A stretch of DNA of 64,000 nt from Didymella arachidicola (lineage: Eukaryota > Ascomycota > Dothideomycetes > Pleosporales > Didymellaceae), in NCBI GenBank assembly GCA_016630955.3, contig CM050001.1, forward strand, positions 868,001 to 932,000, written 5' to 3'. Position 1 is the stretch's first letter; every line of letters begins with the position of its first letter. A program made the position numbers and the translations under genes. This document shows positions 55,358 through 64,000 of this stretch, piece after piece. A model generated the notes under the pieces. That model was given only the letters and a program-made list of their open reading frames with translations, was not told the DNA's origin and did no database searches.

Positions 55358-55645
55358 TAGCGATGGGCTGGATACTATCCCAAATTCGGGATAAGCCGGA
55401 TATCCCGTGGATATCCCAACGTTCTTGGGATGGTATAGATGGAATCCAAGACCATTTTAGGCTTAGCGTAACTACAAAGCAACTTCTTCGCTTAAAAAAG
55501 CCTAGCGAGCTGATTTAAAGTGGTTTTTCGGGCAAAATCAGTCCCACTTTTAAGCCTATCCAAGTATCCTGGATATCTTGGATATATCCCATATTCGGGA
55601 TATCCAAGCTTTTTCGTGCTTTATCCCGAATATGGTCCATCGCTA
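55358..55645. mobile_element. hAT-type MITE, 288 bp
   Basis: A short element without coding capacity, flanked by a perfect 8-bp duplication TTCGAGCT at 55350-55357 and 55646-55653, the size made by hAT transposases. Termini are inverted: TAGCGATGG at the left and CCATCGCTA at the right, with extra sub-terminal complementarity (ATTCGGGATAA and TTATCCCGAAT). The interior repeats GGATATCC-type palindromes several times. It would have been moved in trans by an autonomous hAT element not in this window. It ends 42 bp before the HET gene start codon. Confidence 0.85.
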
Positions 55646-55687
55646 TTCGAGCTAAAGGTCCAAAGCATAACGCCTCGTTGTGCAGCC

Positions 55688-56875
55688 ATGTCAGCCTCGT
55701 CGAGGCACAAGCCAAGCATCTCGGACGACACGGCTGAAAGAGGGAGTCCAGATTACACGAATAGCACCCCGGTACTGCACTCAGTTCCCGTTTCCGACAC
55801 TGTAGAACTCGCAACACACACAGATCGCTCGGGACATCAGCTTCTCGCTTATCGACCGCTTGACGTCAACAGGAAAGAAATACGGCTACTCTCTCTGCAG
55901 CCTTCCGCAGACGATAGGGCCACACTGCAATTTACATTCAGCTCAGCGTATCTGGAATCCGATGTTCCGTCGTACGAGGCGCTTTCCTACGTCTGGGGAG
56001 AACCAGACTTTGTCGTTCCGATCCTGGTAGATGATCAGCACACAAACATCACGCAGCATCTGGCAGAGATATTGACTTTCCTGCGATCCGAGGACGCGCC
56101 AAGGATTCTCTGGATTGACGCGATATGCATCAATCAGTCTGACAATGCCGAGCGCGCTCAACAGGTCCAAATTATGAAAGAAGTTTTCTCTTCATGCAGG
56201 CAGGCTCTTGCTTGGGTTGGCCCAACCATTCCAGCCTACCCAGAGGAATGGGCCGATGACTTCGTCAAGACAACGCAGGCGTCGCTAGCGCATAGTCGAG
56301 GATCCCCAGACCTGGTTGCGTCAGGTGAAAACTTTGCATGGAGATCAGAGAATCGTACCCAGGCGTACTGGCGCACGATGATCAAAGACTGTACCGCGCC
56401 ACCTCATGTGCGGCGGCTGAGCGATGTGGAAATCGAGCAGCTGCACCACGTTCACGTTCGGAGTCTGATCCGCTGGGACGGTAATTGGACGTATTACACG
56501 CTGGCTCCCGATGGAGTGCGACAATATGTCTACAGTCACCACCGCTACTTTCGAACCGACGAGGTAACGAGGGCATCATCCCTAAATTTACACATTCTCA
56601 GCTACCGAGAAACCGGCGGTATGTTTGCAACAACTGTCAACGGTCTCTTCGTAAATACCCGCCGGCATGTCGCTCCAGGTGATGTAGTTGCGGTATTGGA
56701 CGGTGGAAAACTGCCTGTCATCCTCAGGAAGGTGTCTTCGTGCGCCGAGAAAGAAGAGTCACAACAGCTTTATCACTTCGTAGCTCCTGCATATGTTCAT
56801 GGTATTATGGATGGAGAAGTTGAAGAAGCGATCTCGAAAGGCTGGCTGCTGAAACAGGACATTCTATTGGCCTGA
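55688..56875 (+). CDS. HET (heterokaryon incompatibility) domain protein
   Basis: A single exon encodes 395 residues. HET-domain blocks are visible: EIRLLSLQP (about residue 55), PSYEALSYVWGEPD, and RILWIDAICINQSDNAERAQ followed by QVQIMKEVFSSCRQALAWVG. The C-terminal 200 residues do not match a domain I recognise. HET proteins trigger cell death or growth arrest when genetically different fungal cells fuse, or act in related innate responses. I chose ATG 55688. The frame is also open from an ATG at 55520 inside the MITE, which would add 56 residues encoded by the mobile element. Confidence 0.82.
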   Translation: MSASSRHKPSISDDTAERGSPDYTNSTPVLHSVPVSDTVELATHTDRSGHQLLAYRPLDVNRKEIRLLSLQPSADDRATLQFTFSSAYLESDVPSYEALSYVWGEPDFVVPILVDDQHTNITQHLAEILTFLRSEDAPRILWIDAICINQSDNAERAQQVQIMKEVFSSCRQALAWVGPTIPAYPEEWADDFVKTTQASLAHSRGSPDLVASGENFAWRSENRTQAYWRTMIKDCTAPPHVRRLSDVEIEQLHHVHVRSLIRWDGNWTYYTLAPDGVRQYVYSHHRYFRTDEVTRASSLNLHILSYRETGGMFATTVNGLFVNTRRHVAPGDVVAVLDGGKLPVILRKVSSCAEKEESQQLYHFVAPAYVHGIMDGEVEEAISKGWLLKQDILLA

Positions 56876-58260
56876 TGCTATAACTGCAATTACTAGGCCA
56901 TCACGGTAGCTAGCAACAACCAATGACCCCTATCGGAACCTCAGAGTGCTCAGCGTGCAAGGAGTGGCTGGTCGCTGTGCGCGAGACTGTAGCGCAAATT
57001 CCACGACGTCTGAGACAAGCGACTGCGTAAAAGAAAAGCGAGATAAAATCACGCAGTGGTAGCTGCTATCACTGGTATATGCCATCATAGTTCTGCGTAC
57101 AGGTGATGAAATTACTTATGCCCGGGTCCGAAAAACAGCGCCAAGATTCCAGCCTCAAATGCCTCAGCCGCTGTGCATTGTAATACCCAAGCCTATCACT
57201 CCACATCTGATGGCCATAATCTGGCGCCAAGATTGTCCACTCCGAGGGAACTGGTCGATCTGGGTGCTGTAGCCTCTTGCGCGCTGACCACCACGGCGAG
57301 GTAAAATAATAGACCCAAGACTATTCCCCGCACCACAAATTGCGACGTCGATGAGACTGTGCTAGTATATGCGTAAAAATCCCAAATTGATCCACTGCCG
57401 CACGAGTAGGTTTAAGAGTAGGAGACTGATAATTGTTGATGCCCGGGCGAAATGTGACCATCTTACTCTTTCGTTCATCTGGGGTCTTGACAAGAGGAGG
57501 ACAGGATATGAAGGATGGCCTGCCGCAAACCATTGGGGACAGCATCACGACTGTTCTGCTTTAGTTCCTGGATTCGAGCAAGACGGGATGCTAAGTTTTT
57601 CGCTCTCGAGCCGCGAACCCACACTGCGGGTTCTCTCAGCCTGCTTTGACTATGGCTTGGTTGTGGGGATGCTACGGAGGGTACTTCGGGAGAATGAGAA
57701 CACTTCAATATTGACGGCAAGCTAAGTTCATCCAGGTTCACGGCAAAGGTCGGGAAGTTGGATGACGTGGAAATCATCAATGCCGATGGAGAGTTGGATG
57801 AAATCATAGATGGCTCGATCACAGCTCAGATCCCCTTCGTTGCTAGACAATTCAACGGCTTCTATTACTAATTAACGTCTAACGGTGGCCCCTTGTATCG
57901 AAAAGGGCGACATTCGCGCAGAACAAAGCGAAGTGCCCAGTTATGTGACGGCAACCAGGAATTTGGGTCATTGGTATCCAGGGTTGCAATGCGAATGTAT
58001 CCGGCATTGAAGGAATAATCTAGGATTAAGATCGTCTAGGCTTTTCTGTTGTAAGATTGAGATCTTGCAAGCGAATAGCAAGTATTTCTGAGAAAACAAC
58101 ATGCACAATATATCAGCGAAAGATCTGAGGGGAAAATAACGTGCACAAAAGTACGAGCTTCGATTTCTGCTCTCGGGAACATCAGCAAGGAGCGCTGTCA
58201 GTTTCAGGTTCACTGACTGAGCTCAGCGCTAGACTCGCGCGATCAGTATCGTATTTTTCT
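56876..58260. other. Spacer with a possible degenerate coding segment
   Basis: Around 57430-57870 several frames show protein-like pieces (FRSSGVLTRGGQDMKDGLPQ; GKLDDVEIINADGELDEIID; PFVARQFNGFYY before TAA near 57871), interrupted by stops. I could not assemble a gene or name a family. The remainder shows nothing. Confidence 0.3.
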
Positions 58261-58668
58261 CCAAGAGACTTCAGAAAGCCTTATCGCAAGGAAAATGGCT
58301 GACCTCCACAATACGAGAACTTAGAAGACTAGGCAGCGCTAGATCCATTACTTCTTCCAGTTCTGTCTTTAGAACCGATCAATCTACCCAAATTGCGGCT
58401 CGTGGCATGGGGAATGAAGTCTGCTGATGATGATCCGAACAATCGTCGGTAGCTCGCGCTCTGCGGTAACATTTCGAGGGGCATTGGACGCGGCAATCAA
58501 CCAAGAGATTTACTAACCGATCACAAGACCTCCCATGTACACTTTGAGAGTACTGATGGAGACATTCCCGAGCCCGTGCGTATTAAACAATCTTGAGATG
58601 CTGGAAGCGCACAGGTCGAAAGTTGAGAGGACTGCGGCTGTTGACCCACTTTTTAGGAAGCGACCTTA

Positions 58669-60799
58669 CCGTGTCCGTGCACTCAATGCACGCCGTCAGT
58701 CAATGCACGCGCATCACCAAAACGGGCTACAGAGACTTGAGGCTGTAGAGCCACACACAACAGCTTGTATTACAGGATAACTTAGTGGAGCATTCTATCA
58801 ACCTATAGAACAAACTTTCTTACCAAAACTTTCTTGGCCGAAGGATTTTGCGGCCGCGAGTGTTGGTTTGGTGTGGAGGTGTTGGCGTACGCGCTATGCG
58901 CGAGGCACCAGCTACATCATCCCCAGCACTACGTTTCTGCTTCTTCTTTGGTGCTTCTTTCTCCAGAGCCTTGCGCTTGCCTATAGAGGGCTTTCGTATA
59001 GCTTTTTGAGAGTTGCGAGCTTGCCTTTGACGCTCTCTCTCAGCCTTGCGTTCAGCGACTTCCTTAGCCTTCCTAGCCTTCTGCTGGTCACGCTCTTCCT
59101 TCTCCCTTGCGCGCGCATCACGCTTCTCCTGCGCAATCTTCTCATTGTATAGCTTATTAGCCTTAGCAAGCTCCCTCATGTCAGCTTTCTCCTTCTCGTC
59201 TGCCTCTCGCTCCTCCCTTGCAAGCCTCATGCGGGTCTTGGCTTCCCTGAATGACCGAGGAGTCCACATCATTGAAGGCCCCCAGTACTCATAGTGTTGC
59301 AGCAGGTCTAGAGACTTGCCCTTCATCTTTCTCCTTTTCTTAACAGTAAGAGCGTCAAGCAGGCCCTCATTTTCGCTCTGTAGAAGGGTGTTCTGTATGG
59401 CCATGTGGTGGAGCGATTGCCGAACAATAGATGCGTCCTTCTCTGAGGCACTACTCAACGCGCGTTTTATGACTGTATTCAGTTTCTGCCATGCCTCGCC
59501 GCCGTATGTAGGAGCTTCCTCTGAAGCGTTGCTAGACGTGTCTGAGTCGTCGTTGGTGAAGCGATCGAGTATAACATTGGGGTTAAATGGGTGTACACCT
59601 GTCGCCTTGAACGAGCTAAAGATATTCTTTGCAGTGAAGCTGCTTGCCCAAGCATCCCAGAACAGGCCAAAGAAGTCAGCTTTAGTTACAGGCACTAGGC
59701 CTTGATGCTTGTGAAGGCGTGTTGCCAGCTTCTTTGAGTATGCTGTGCTGAGAGGCTTAAACATTACCACATCAAGCGGCTGCAGCGTGTGCGTGCTGTG
59801 AGGTGGATAGATACCTAACAGTATCTTATGCCTGTGGCAATACTCCAGAAACTCTTCTGTTAGGTGGCTCCCGTGGCCATCCACAAGCAACAGGCGGTAC
59901 TTTCTCCGAGCTTTGGCTGTTGTGAAGCGCTCAAACACCTGCTGGAGCCAGGCAAGACCAAGCCCATCGTTTGACCAGCCACTGCCTGATACTCCAAAGA
60001 AGGCCATATGTTCTCCTACCTTCACATCCTCTACCCATGTGTTTTGTATGTTCTTTGAGTCAGCTGCGTAAATGAGAGCTGGCGGCAACGCTGTGCCGTC
60101 AGCGCATACACACGCTAACAAGCTTATCCATTCACGATTACCATCCTGCAGCATCTGCTTAAACTGCTTCTTCTTAAACAGCCTCCTGCTAAAGATCCTC
60201 TTCTGTCTGCCAACGGCTCCAACCATGAAGCCTTTCTCATCCATATTGTACGTATGCTCAGGCTCCACTTCGTAGAAGTTGATTTTGCTGCCTAGCTGTT
60301 CAAAGTACACCTTGTACTTATCACTAGAGTCAGCAGCGTGGCGTTGTCGATCCATAGAAGTGCTCCATTGGGATGTAAGCTCATCTTGGTGTCGGTGGAG
60401 GAAGCGTGTGACCCAGCTCTCGGAGACAGGGTGTCCAGCGATATCAGACGCGTAATTCTGCACCATCTCTCTTGTAGGAGGTAACTTTTGCTCTGTCAAT
60501 CCCTCCAGATACGTCACAAGCTCTGCCTCCTGTTCTGGTTGAAGATTGCGACGTGCTAAACCTGCCTCTGCACGCGACCCGCTGACACCTCGGTGCTTGC
60601 GCGACAACGTTGAGCGATTAACACTATGCTTTTTAGCTATTGTCGCGTAGCAAACTTCTTCGCTAGAGTTAAGAGCATCTAGCTCTGCAAGGGCTTCTTC
60701 CATAGTCATCGTGGCGTTGAGTTGTGGGGGGTGCGAAGTTGGGACGAAATCGCGATCGCGTGCATTGACTGACGGCGTGCATTGAGTGCACGGACACGG
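58669..60799 (-). mobile_element. Pogo-like transposon 4, apparently intact
   Basis: The 2131-bp element is flanked by TA at 58667-58668 and 60800-60801. Terminal inverted repeats start CCGTGTCCGTGC and are identical for 43 nt. Each holds two copies of the motif TCAATGCACGC at 17-bp spacing (left 58683 and 58700; right mirrored at 60758 and 60775). The single transposase gene is uninterrupted. Identical termini and an open gene suggest recent movement. The right TA is also the left TA of transposon 5. Confidence 0.92.
58820..60709 (-). CDS. Pogo-type DD35D transposase, uninterrupted
   Basis: A single exon from ATG 60709 encodes 629 residues. The N-terminal psq-like helix-turn-helix (about residues 5-45, ATIAKKHSVNRSTLSRKHRG) is followed by a CENP-B/Tc5-like helix bundle (55-125, PVSESWVTRFLHRHQDE). 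The DDE domain has D157 (YNMDEKGF), D277 (LLLVDGHGSH) and D313 (HTLQPLDVVMF), with 35 residues between the last two. A long Lys/Arg/Glu coiled tail (about 510-629) contains nuclear-localisation-like clusters. It cuts the element from DNA and inserts it at TA. The frame is open 49 codons upstream, but that stretch only translates terminal repeats of transposons 4 and 5, so I chose the internal start. Confidence 0.9.
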   Translation of the reverse strand: MTMEEALAELDALNSSEEVCYATIAKKHSVNRSTLSRKHRGVSGSRAEAGLARRNLQPEQEAELVTYLEGLTEQKLPPTREMVQNYASDIAGHPVSESWVTRFLHRHQDELTSQWSTSMDRQRHAADSSDKYKVYFEQLGSKINFYEVEPEHTYNMDEKGFMVGAVGRQKRIFSRRLFKKKQFKQMLQDGNREWISLLACVCADGTALPPALIYAADSKNIQNTWVEDVKVGEHMAFFGVSGSGWSNDGLGLAWLQQVFERFTTAKARRKYRLLLVDGHGSHLTEEFLEYCHRHKILLGIYPPHSTHTLQPLDVVMFKPLSTAYSKKLATRLHKHQGLVPVTKADFFGLFWDAWASSFTAKNIFSSFKATGVHPFNPNVILDRFTNDDSDTSSNASEEAPTYGGEAWQKLNTVIKRALSSASEKDASIVRQSLHHMAIQNTLLQSENEGLLDALTVKKRRKMKGKSLDLLQHYEYWGPSMMWTPRSFREAKTRMRLAREEREADEKEKADMRELAKANKLYNEKIAQEKRDARAREKEERDQQKARKAKEVAERKAERERQRQARNSQKAIRKPSIGKRKALEKEAPKKKQKRSAGDDVAGASRIARTPTPPHQTNTRGRKILRPRKFW

Positions 60800-60801
60800 T
60801 A

Positions 60802-62927
60802 CCGTGCCGGACGGCGAAGCGATCAGGACGGCGAAACGATCGCCCCGCCCCACCAACCACCACCACCGCCACTAACTTTACCACGTCGCGATCACCCTAA
60901 ATGGAGCCTATCGATGCTGCGCTTGCAGCCATAGAAGCTTTAGAGCCTGGAGAAAAACTTGTATACACGCAGATCGCTAAAAGGTTTGGTGTTAACCGCA
61001 TAACGCTCGCGCGGCGGCATCAAGGTCTTACCACCTCGCGCGCTATCCGCTATCAGAACCAGCAAGCTCTCCACCCACAACAGGAAAAAGAGCTTATAGA
61101 GTATATCGATCGCATTAGCAAGCAAGGGCTACCACTAAGTAGAGATATGGTACGAAGGCTTGCTTCACAGCTTGCCTAGAAAGAGCTTGGTTACCACTGG
61201 GTTGATCGCTTTGTTCAGCGCTATCCAGACCTTCTTAAACCAAAACTGGTTACCACGATGGATCGCAATCGCTACAGAGCTGATTCAGAACTCAAGTACA
61301 AGCTCTACTTTAAGCTTTTGCGCGATAAACTTAACTAATACAAAGTTGAGCCGCGCTATACCTACAATATGGATGAGAAGGGCTTTATGATCAGAGTCTA
61401 ATCGTGATTAAAGCGGATCTTCTCTAGAGCCTCTCTAGAATCCGGAATTAGAAGATCTTTAATCTAAGACAGCAACCAAGACTAGATTACTCTGATTGCT
61501 TGTATTTGCGCTGATGGATCTCATCTTGATCTAAGCCTAATCTACCAAGGTCAATCAGGATCCATCTAGAACTCGTGGTTGCAAGGCTTCGATCCAAACA
61601 TCCATCGCACCCGGATAATCTCATCTCCCTCTGGCTGGTCGAACAACGATATCGGGCTTCAGTGGCTTAAACAGGTATTTGATCCTGCCACCAAAGCAAA
61701 AGCTCGATCGTCTTACCGATTACTGTTCACGGATGGCCATCAATCTTACCTCACGATGGACTTTATTGACTACTGCGATCATAATAAGATCCTGCTAGCG
61801 ATATTTCCGCCTTACGCGACCCATACGCTGCAACCTCTTGACGTTGCCCTGTTCAAGCCTCTATTGACTGCGTACTCCAATGAGCTATCGAGCTTCATGG
61901 ATCAGTGCCAAGGGCTGCTACCTATCACCAAAAGCCACTTCTTCCCGCTGTTCTGGAGAGCGTGGGAGGCCTCTTTCAGGGAATCTACTGTCCTCCGGGC
62001 CTTTGAAGTCACAGGCATATCGCCATTTAATCTAGAAGTAATACTCCAAAAGTTCAGAACTGCTGCTACTGAGAGCGATAGCGAGTTGTCTAACCTCAGC
62101 GCATCTGATTGGAGAAAGATCAGGCGGCTGATTGATTGCGCTGTCAACCACAAAGAGAGCAGGAAGATCTCGCAGCTTAATCGAAGTATCATGAAGCTAT
62201 CTACCCGATCTAAGCTGGTTGAGCGAGAGAATGAGAAGCTACGAGAAGCTCTGATTAATGAGCGACAGCGTAAGCAGCGATCGCAGCCTGGAGTACTTGA
62301 GCAATCCGAAGATTATCATGGTGGAGCTGATTTCTGGTCGCCGCGGAAGGTGCGAGAAGCTCGCAGCCTCTAAGAGCAGAAGAAGCGCGATCAAGAGCTA
62401 TTACAACAACAAAAAGCTATGGCGATCCAAGCTCGAGAGGAGTCAAAGCTGATCAAAGCGCGGGAGATTGATGCGAGGCGTCGCGCGCGAGCAGAGGCGA
62501 AGCTGCTAAGGGAGAAGCAGAGGGCTATCGAAGCCGCTGAGCGAGCTGCTCGCCAAGCAGCCCGCAAAGCAGCAAAACGACTTTAACAAGTTTCTAAAAA
62601 TTTTAAAAAGAGTAAGAAGAAGAAGGACTTTAAAACCTGTACGAGGCCTACACACAAAAAAACAATCGTTAGTGGTGATAGTTATAGTAATCAGTCATTT
62701 AGTTGCGTTACAGGCCCACCACCTATTTAATCGCGACGCGGCCGCAACATTAAACTGCCATTAAAATATAAGTAGTTATTAATATATTATATAACGTCTA
62801 GAATACTCCACTAAAAGATCTCGCTATAATAGCCATTTGGTGCGGCTCTACAGCCTTATCTTTGTGGTGGTTTTGGTGGGGCGGAGCGATCGTTTCGCCG
62901 TCCTGATCGCTTCGCCGTCCGGCACGG
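60802..62927 (+). mobile_element. Pogo-like transposon 5, mutated
   Basis: The 2126-bp element is flanked by TA at 60800-60801 and 62928-62929. Inverted termini begin CCGTGCCGGACGGCGAAGCG. They match for 42 nt, then differ at one base and continue as CGCCCCACCAA. Each holds two 17-bp units (left 60809-60825, 60826-60842; right 62887-62903, 62904-62920). It lies head to head with transposon 4 and is the same size class. Confidence 0.9.
60901..62586 (+). pseudogene. Pogo-type transposase with eight nonsense codons and no frameshift
   Basis: One frame runs from ATG 60901 to TAA 62584-62586 (561 codons). Premature stops lie at 61177, 61336, 61399, 61405, 61465, 61480, 61567 and 62371. All are TAA, TAG or TGA that could arise from CAA, CAG or CGA by C-to-T change. 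Helix-turn-helix (TQIAKRFGVNRITLARRHQG), first Asp (YTYNMDEKGFM), second Asp (LLFTDGHQSY) and third Asp (HTLQPLDVALF) are all still visible. It is related to the transposase of element 4 but not the same subfamily. Confidence 0.87.
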
Positions 62928-63058
62928 TACCGCATATGGAAAGCGGCATCACGGTCGAGAAACGCGTCGCTCTTGATCGACAACGCATCGTGATCAGCAA
63001 TGACCCCTTACTTCGGCCCTTGCTCAAAAGCATGCGAGATGATGTCTTTCAACGATGA

Positions 63059-63357
63059 GGCTGAAGATCGACATCTGGGGAAGCGCGGAGTGAATGCGGT
63101 ACCTGACGCTAAAGACCCTGGAGTGACGTCAAAGACTCGCTCATGAACGCATCATAGTGACAAAGGCATCGCGAGGAAAGGGCAAGGCGCGATGCGCGTT
63201 CCTCGAGCTGCAAAACAATCGACATCCTCCATACCGTCTGTCATCAACAGGCTCGACTTCGCTGCAATTGAACCTCTCATTCAATCGAAAACCAGAAGGA
63301 TTAGCGACTGACATCTAATCACAAATTCAACAAGCAGTAAGCCAGTTCGAAATCATC
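63059..63357. other. Promoter region of the DUF2237 gene
   Basis: No supported gene. The stretch before ATG 63358 contains ATCATCATG start context. Confidence 0.4.
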
Positions 63358-63963
63358 ATGTCAGGAAAAAATGAGCAGGGCAAAATAGACGTGAAGCAGA
63401 AGAACGGTAAGCAGACTCTCCAGTGAGGCCTCTGGAGAAATGCAACACGCCTGTGTATCCTTCGCATCGTAGTCGTACTTTCTCATGTGGACTCACACAC
63501 TCACACAAGTGTATACTCTGAACCTCGACTGACACGTGCAGTTTTCAATGCGCCCCTCCATCAACATTCCACACCCAGCAGGACCATCGTCACGGGCTAC
63601 AGCTCCGGGATGTGCTCCAGCGAGATGCCTCTTGCCCTTAACCTCACATCGTCCTTCCTCGACTGGTCTCAAAAACAAGGCACCGATCTTCGAAAGTCTG
63701 GAATCAAAGAGGGGTCGAGACTTTGTGGTTACGTGAGCACGTGGAAAGCAGCAGTCGATGCGGGCATCGATGACGTGCCCAAGGTGAAGCTCGAGGCTAC
63801 CCACCACCACGCGCTGGATATCATTGGCTTGGACACGTTGACGAAGTACGCTGCGGAGCAAGATAACAGGAGAGCGGAGAGCCGGGTCATTCTGCCTAAG
63901 GATAGCAACCAGAGCATTGCTAGGGAGAGCGATCAGATTGGCGGCAAGGAGCCCAGGGCGTAG
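63358..63963 (+). CDS. DUF2237 family protein
   Basis: Two exons (63358-63406, 63542-63963; 135-nt intron, donor GTAAGC, acceptor GTGCAG) give 156 residues. Joined, the start reads MSGKNEQGKIDVKQKNVF then NAPLHQHS, and the family core follows: SSGMCSSEMPLALNLTSSFL, WSQKQGTDL, KEGSRLCGYVSTWKAAVDAG and VKLEATHHHALDIIG. DUF2237 proteins are small proteins of unknown function, widespread in bacteria and fungi. The Cys and His residues of the core are in their usual places. No signal peptide or membrane segment. Confidence 0.78.
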
Positions 63964-64000
63964 GATATGCACGACTGTGCTGTTCCGACATTCCTGCATA

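Larger units (their letters stand above)
58340..63058 (+). pseudogene. Old host gene apparently split by transposons 4 and 5
   Basis: Left of the transposons one frame reads LSLEPINLPKLRLVAWGMKS, passes a TAG (58450-58452), then GNISRGIGRGNQPRDLLTDH and HVHFESTDGDIPEP. A good intron follows (58576-58656: GTGCGT, TTGACC, CACTTTTTAG), and a further exon starts at 58657 with EATL. The TA at 58667-58668 is the insertion point. The TA at 62928-62929 on the other side continues in the same frame as PHMESGITVEKRVALDRQ and ends at TGA 63058. Reading both sides as one exon needs no extra base once the inserted DNA and the duplicated TA are removed. The family is unknown. The join is inference. Confidence 0.4.

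Noticed and set aside
58820..60856. 678-residue version of the transposon 4 transposase.
   Set aside because: The added N-terminus is a translation of terminal repeats, including part of transposon 5.

Overview
The window is nuclear DNA of a filamentous ascomycete (Pezizomycotina). A Dothideomycete is likely, but I infer that from gene content and not from a search. The support is a set of split genes with short introns (about 42-140 nt, GTRNGT donors, CTRAC-like branch sites), plus typical fungal families: a Zn2Cys6 regulator, SHO1, a HET-domain protein, DUF3632, F-box proteins, an RRM protein of the U2 snRNP, dynein and dynactin subunits, and Fot1/pogo-type DDE transposons.

Layout. 0.7-2.4 kb: a decayed M14 carboxypeptidase. 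2.5-8.0 kb: three related 1.83-kb pogo-like transposons, the third inserted into the last codons of the second. 8.8-14.1 kb: a small Cys-Pro-repeat protein, a broken hypothetical gene, a GST-like gene with two compensating frameshifts and an alpha/beta hydrolase. 16.6-20.4 kb: a regulator with two tandem Zn2Cys6 clusters and a membrane RING protein. 21.2-29.1 kb: a mitochondrial isovaleryl-CoA dehydrogenase, then four genes matching aromatic-ring catabolism: a carboxymuconolactone-decarboxylase-like protein, an intradiol dioxygenase, a carboxymuconate cyclase (divergent from the dioxygenase) and an EthD-EthD-enol-lactonase fusion. A tRNA-Cys lies among them. 29.4-34.9 kb: two F-box proteins around a DUF3632 protein. 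36.4-42.6 kb: an MFS transporter, a cytochrome P450 and a wrecked ArsB-type permease. 43.6-54.2 kb: a housekeeping block (small orphan protein, IST3, dynein light intermediate chain, nitronate monooxygenase, vacuolar amino-acid transporter, RO10-like dynactin subunit, SHO1). 55.3-56.9 kb: a 288-bp hAT-type MITE directly upstream of a HET gene. 58.7-62.9 kb: two larger (2.13 kb) pogo-like elements, head to head and sharing one TA, apparently inside an exon of an older gene. 63.4 kb: a DUF2237 protein.

The most distinctive signal concerns the five pogo-like elements. They differ in terminal sequence, yet nine of their ten ends carry two tandem copies of a short motif at exactly 17-bp spacing, and the tenth carries one copy. 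One element (58669-60799) has an uninterrupted 629-codon transposase and 43-nt identical termini, so it may be recently active. Its neighbour keeps its frame for 1.69 kb but has eight nonsense codons, as expected from C-to-T mutation of the RIP type. The aromatic-catabolism genes and the EthD/lactonase fusion are the best metabolic lead.
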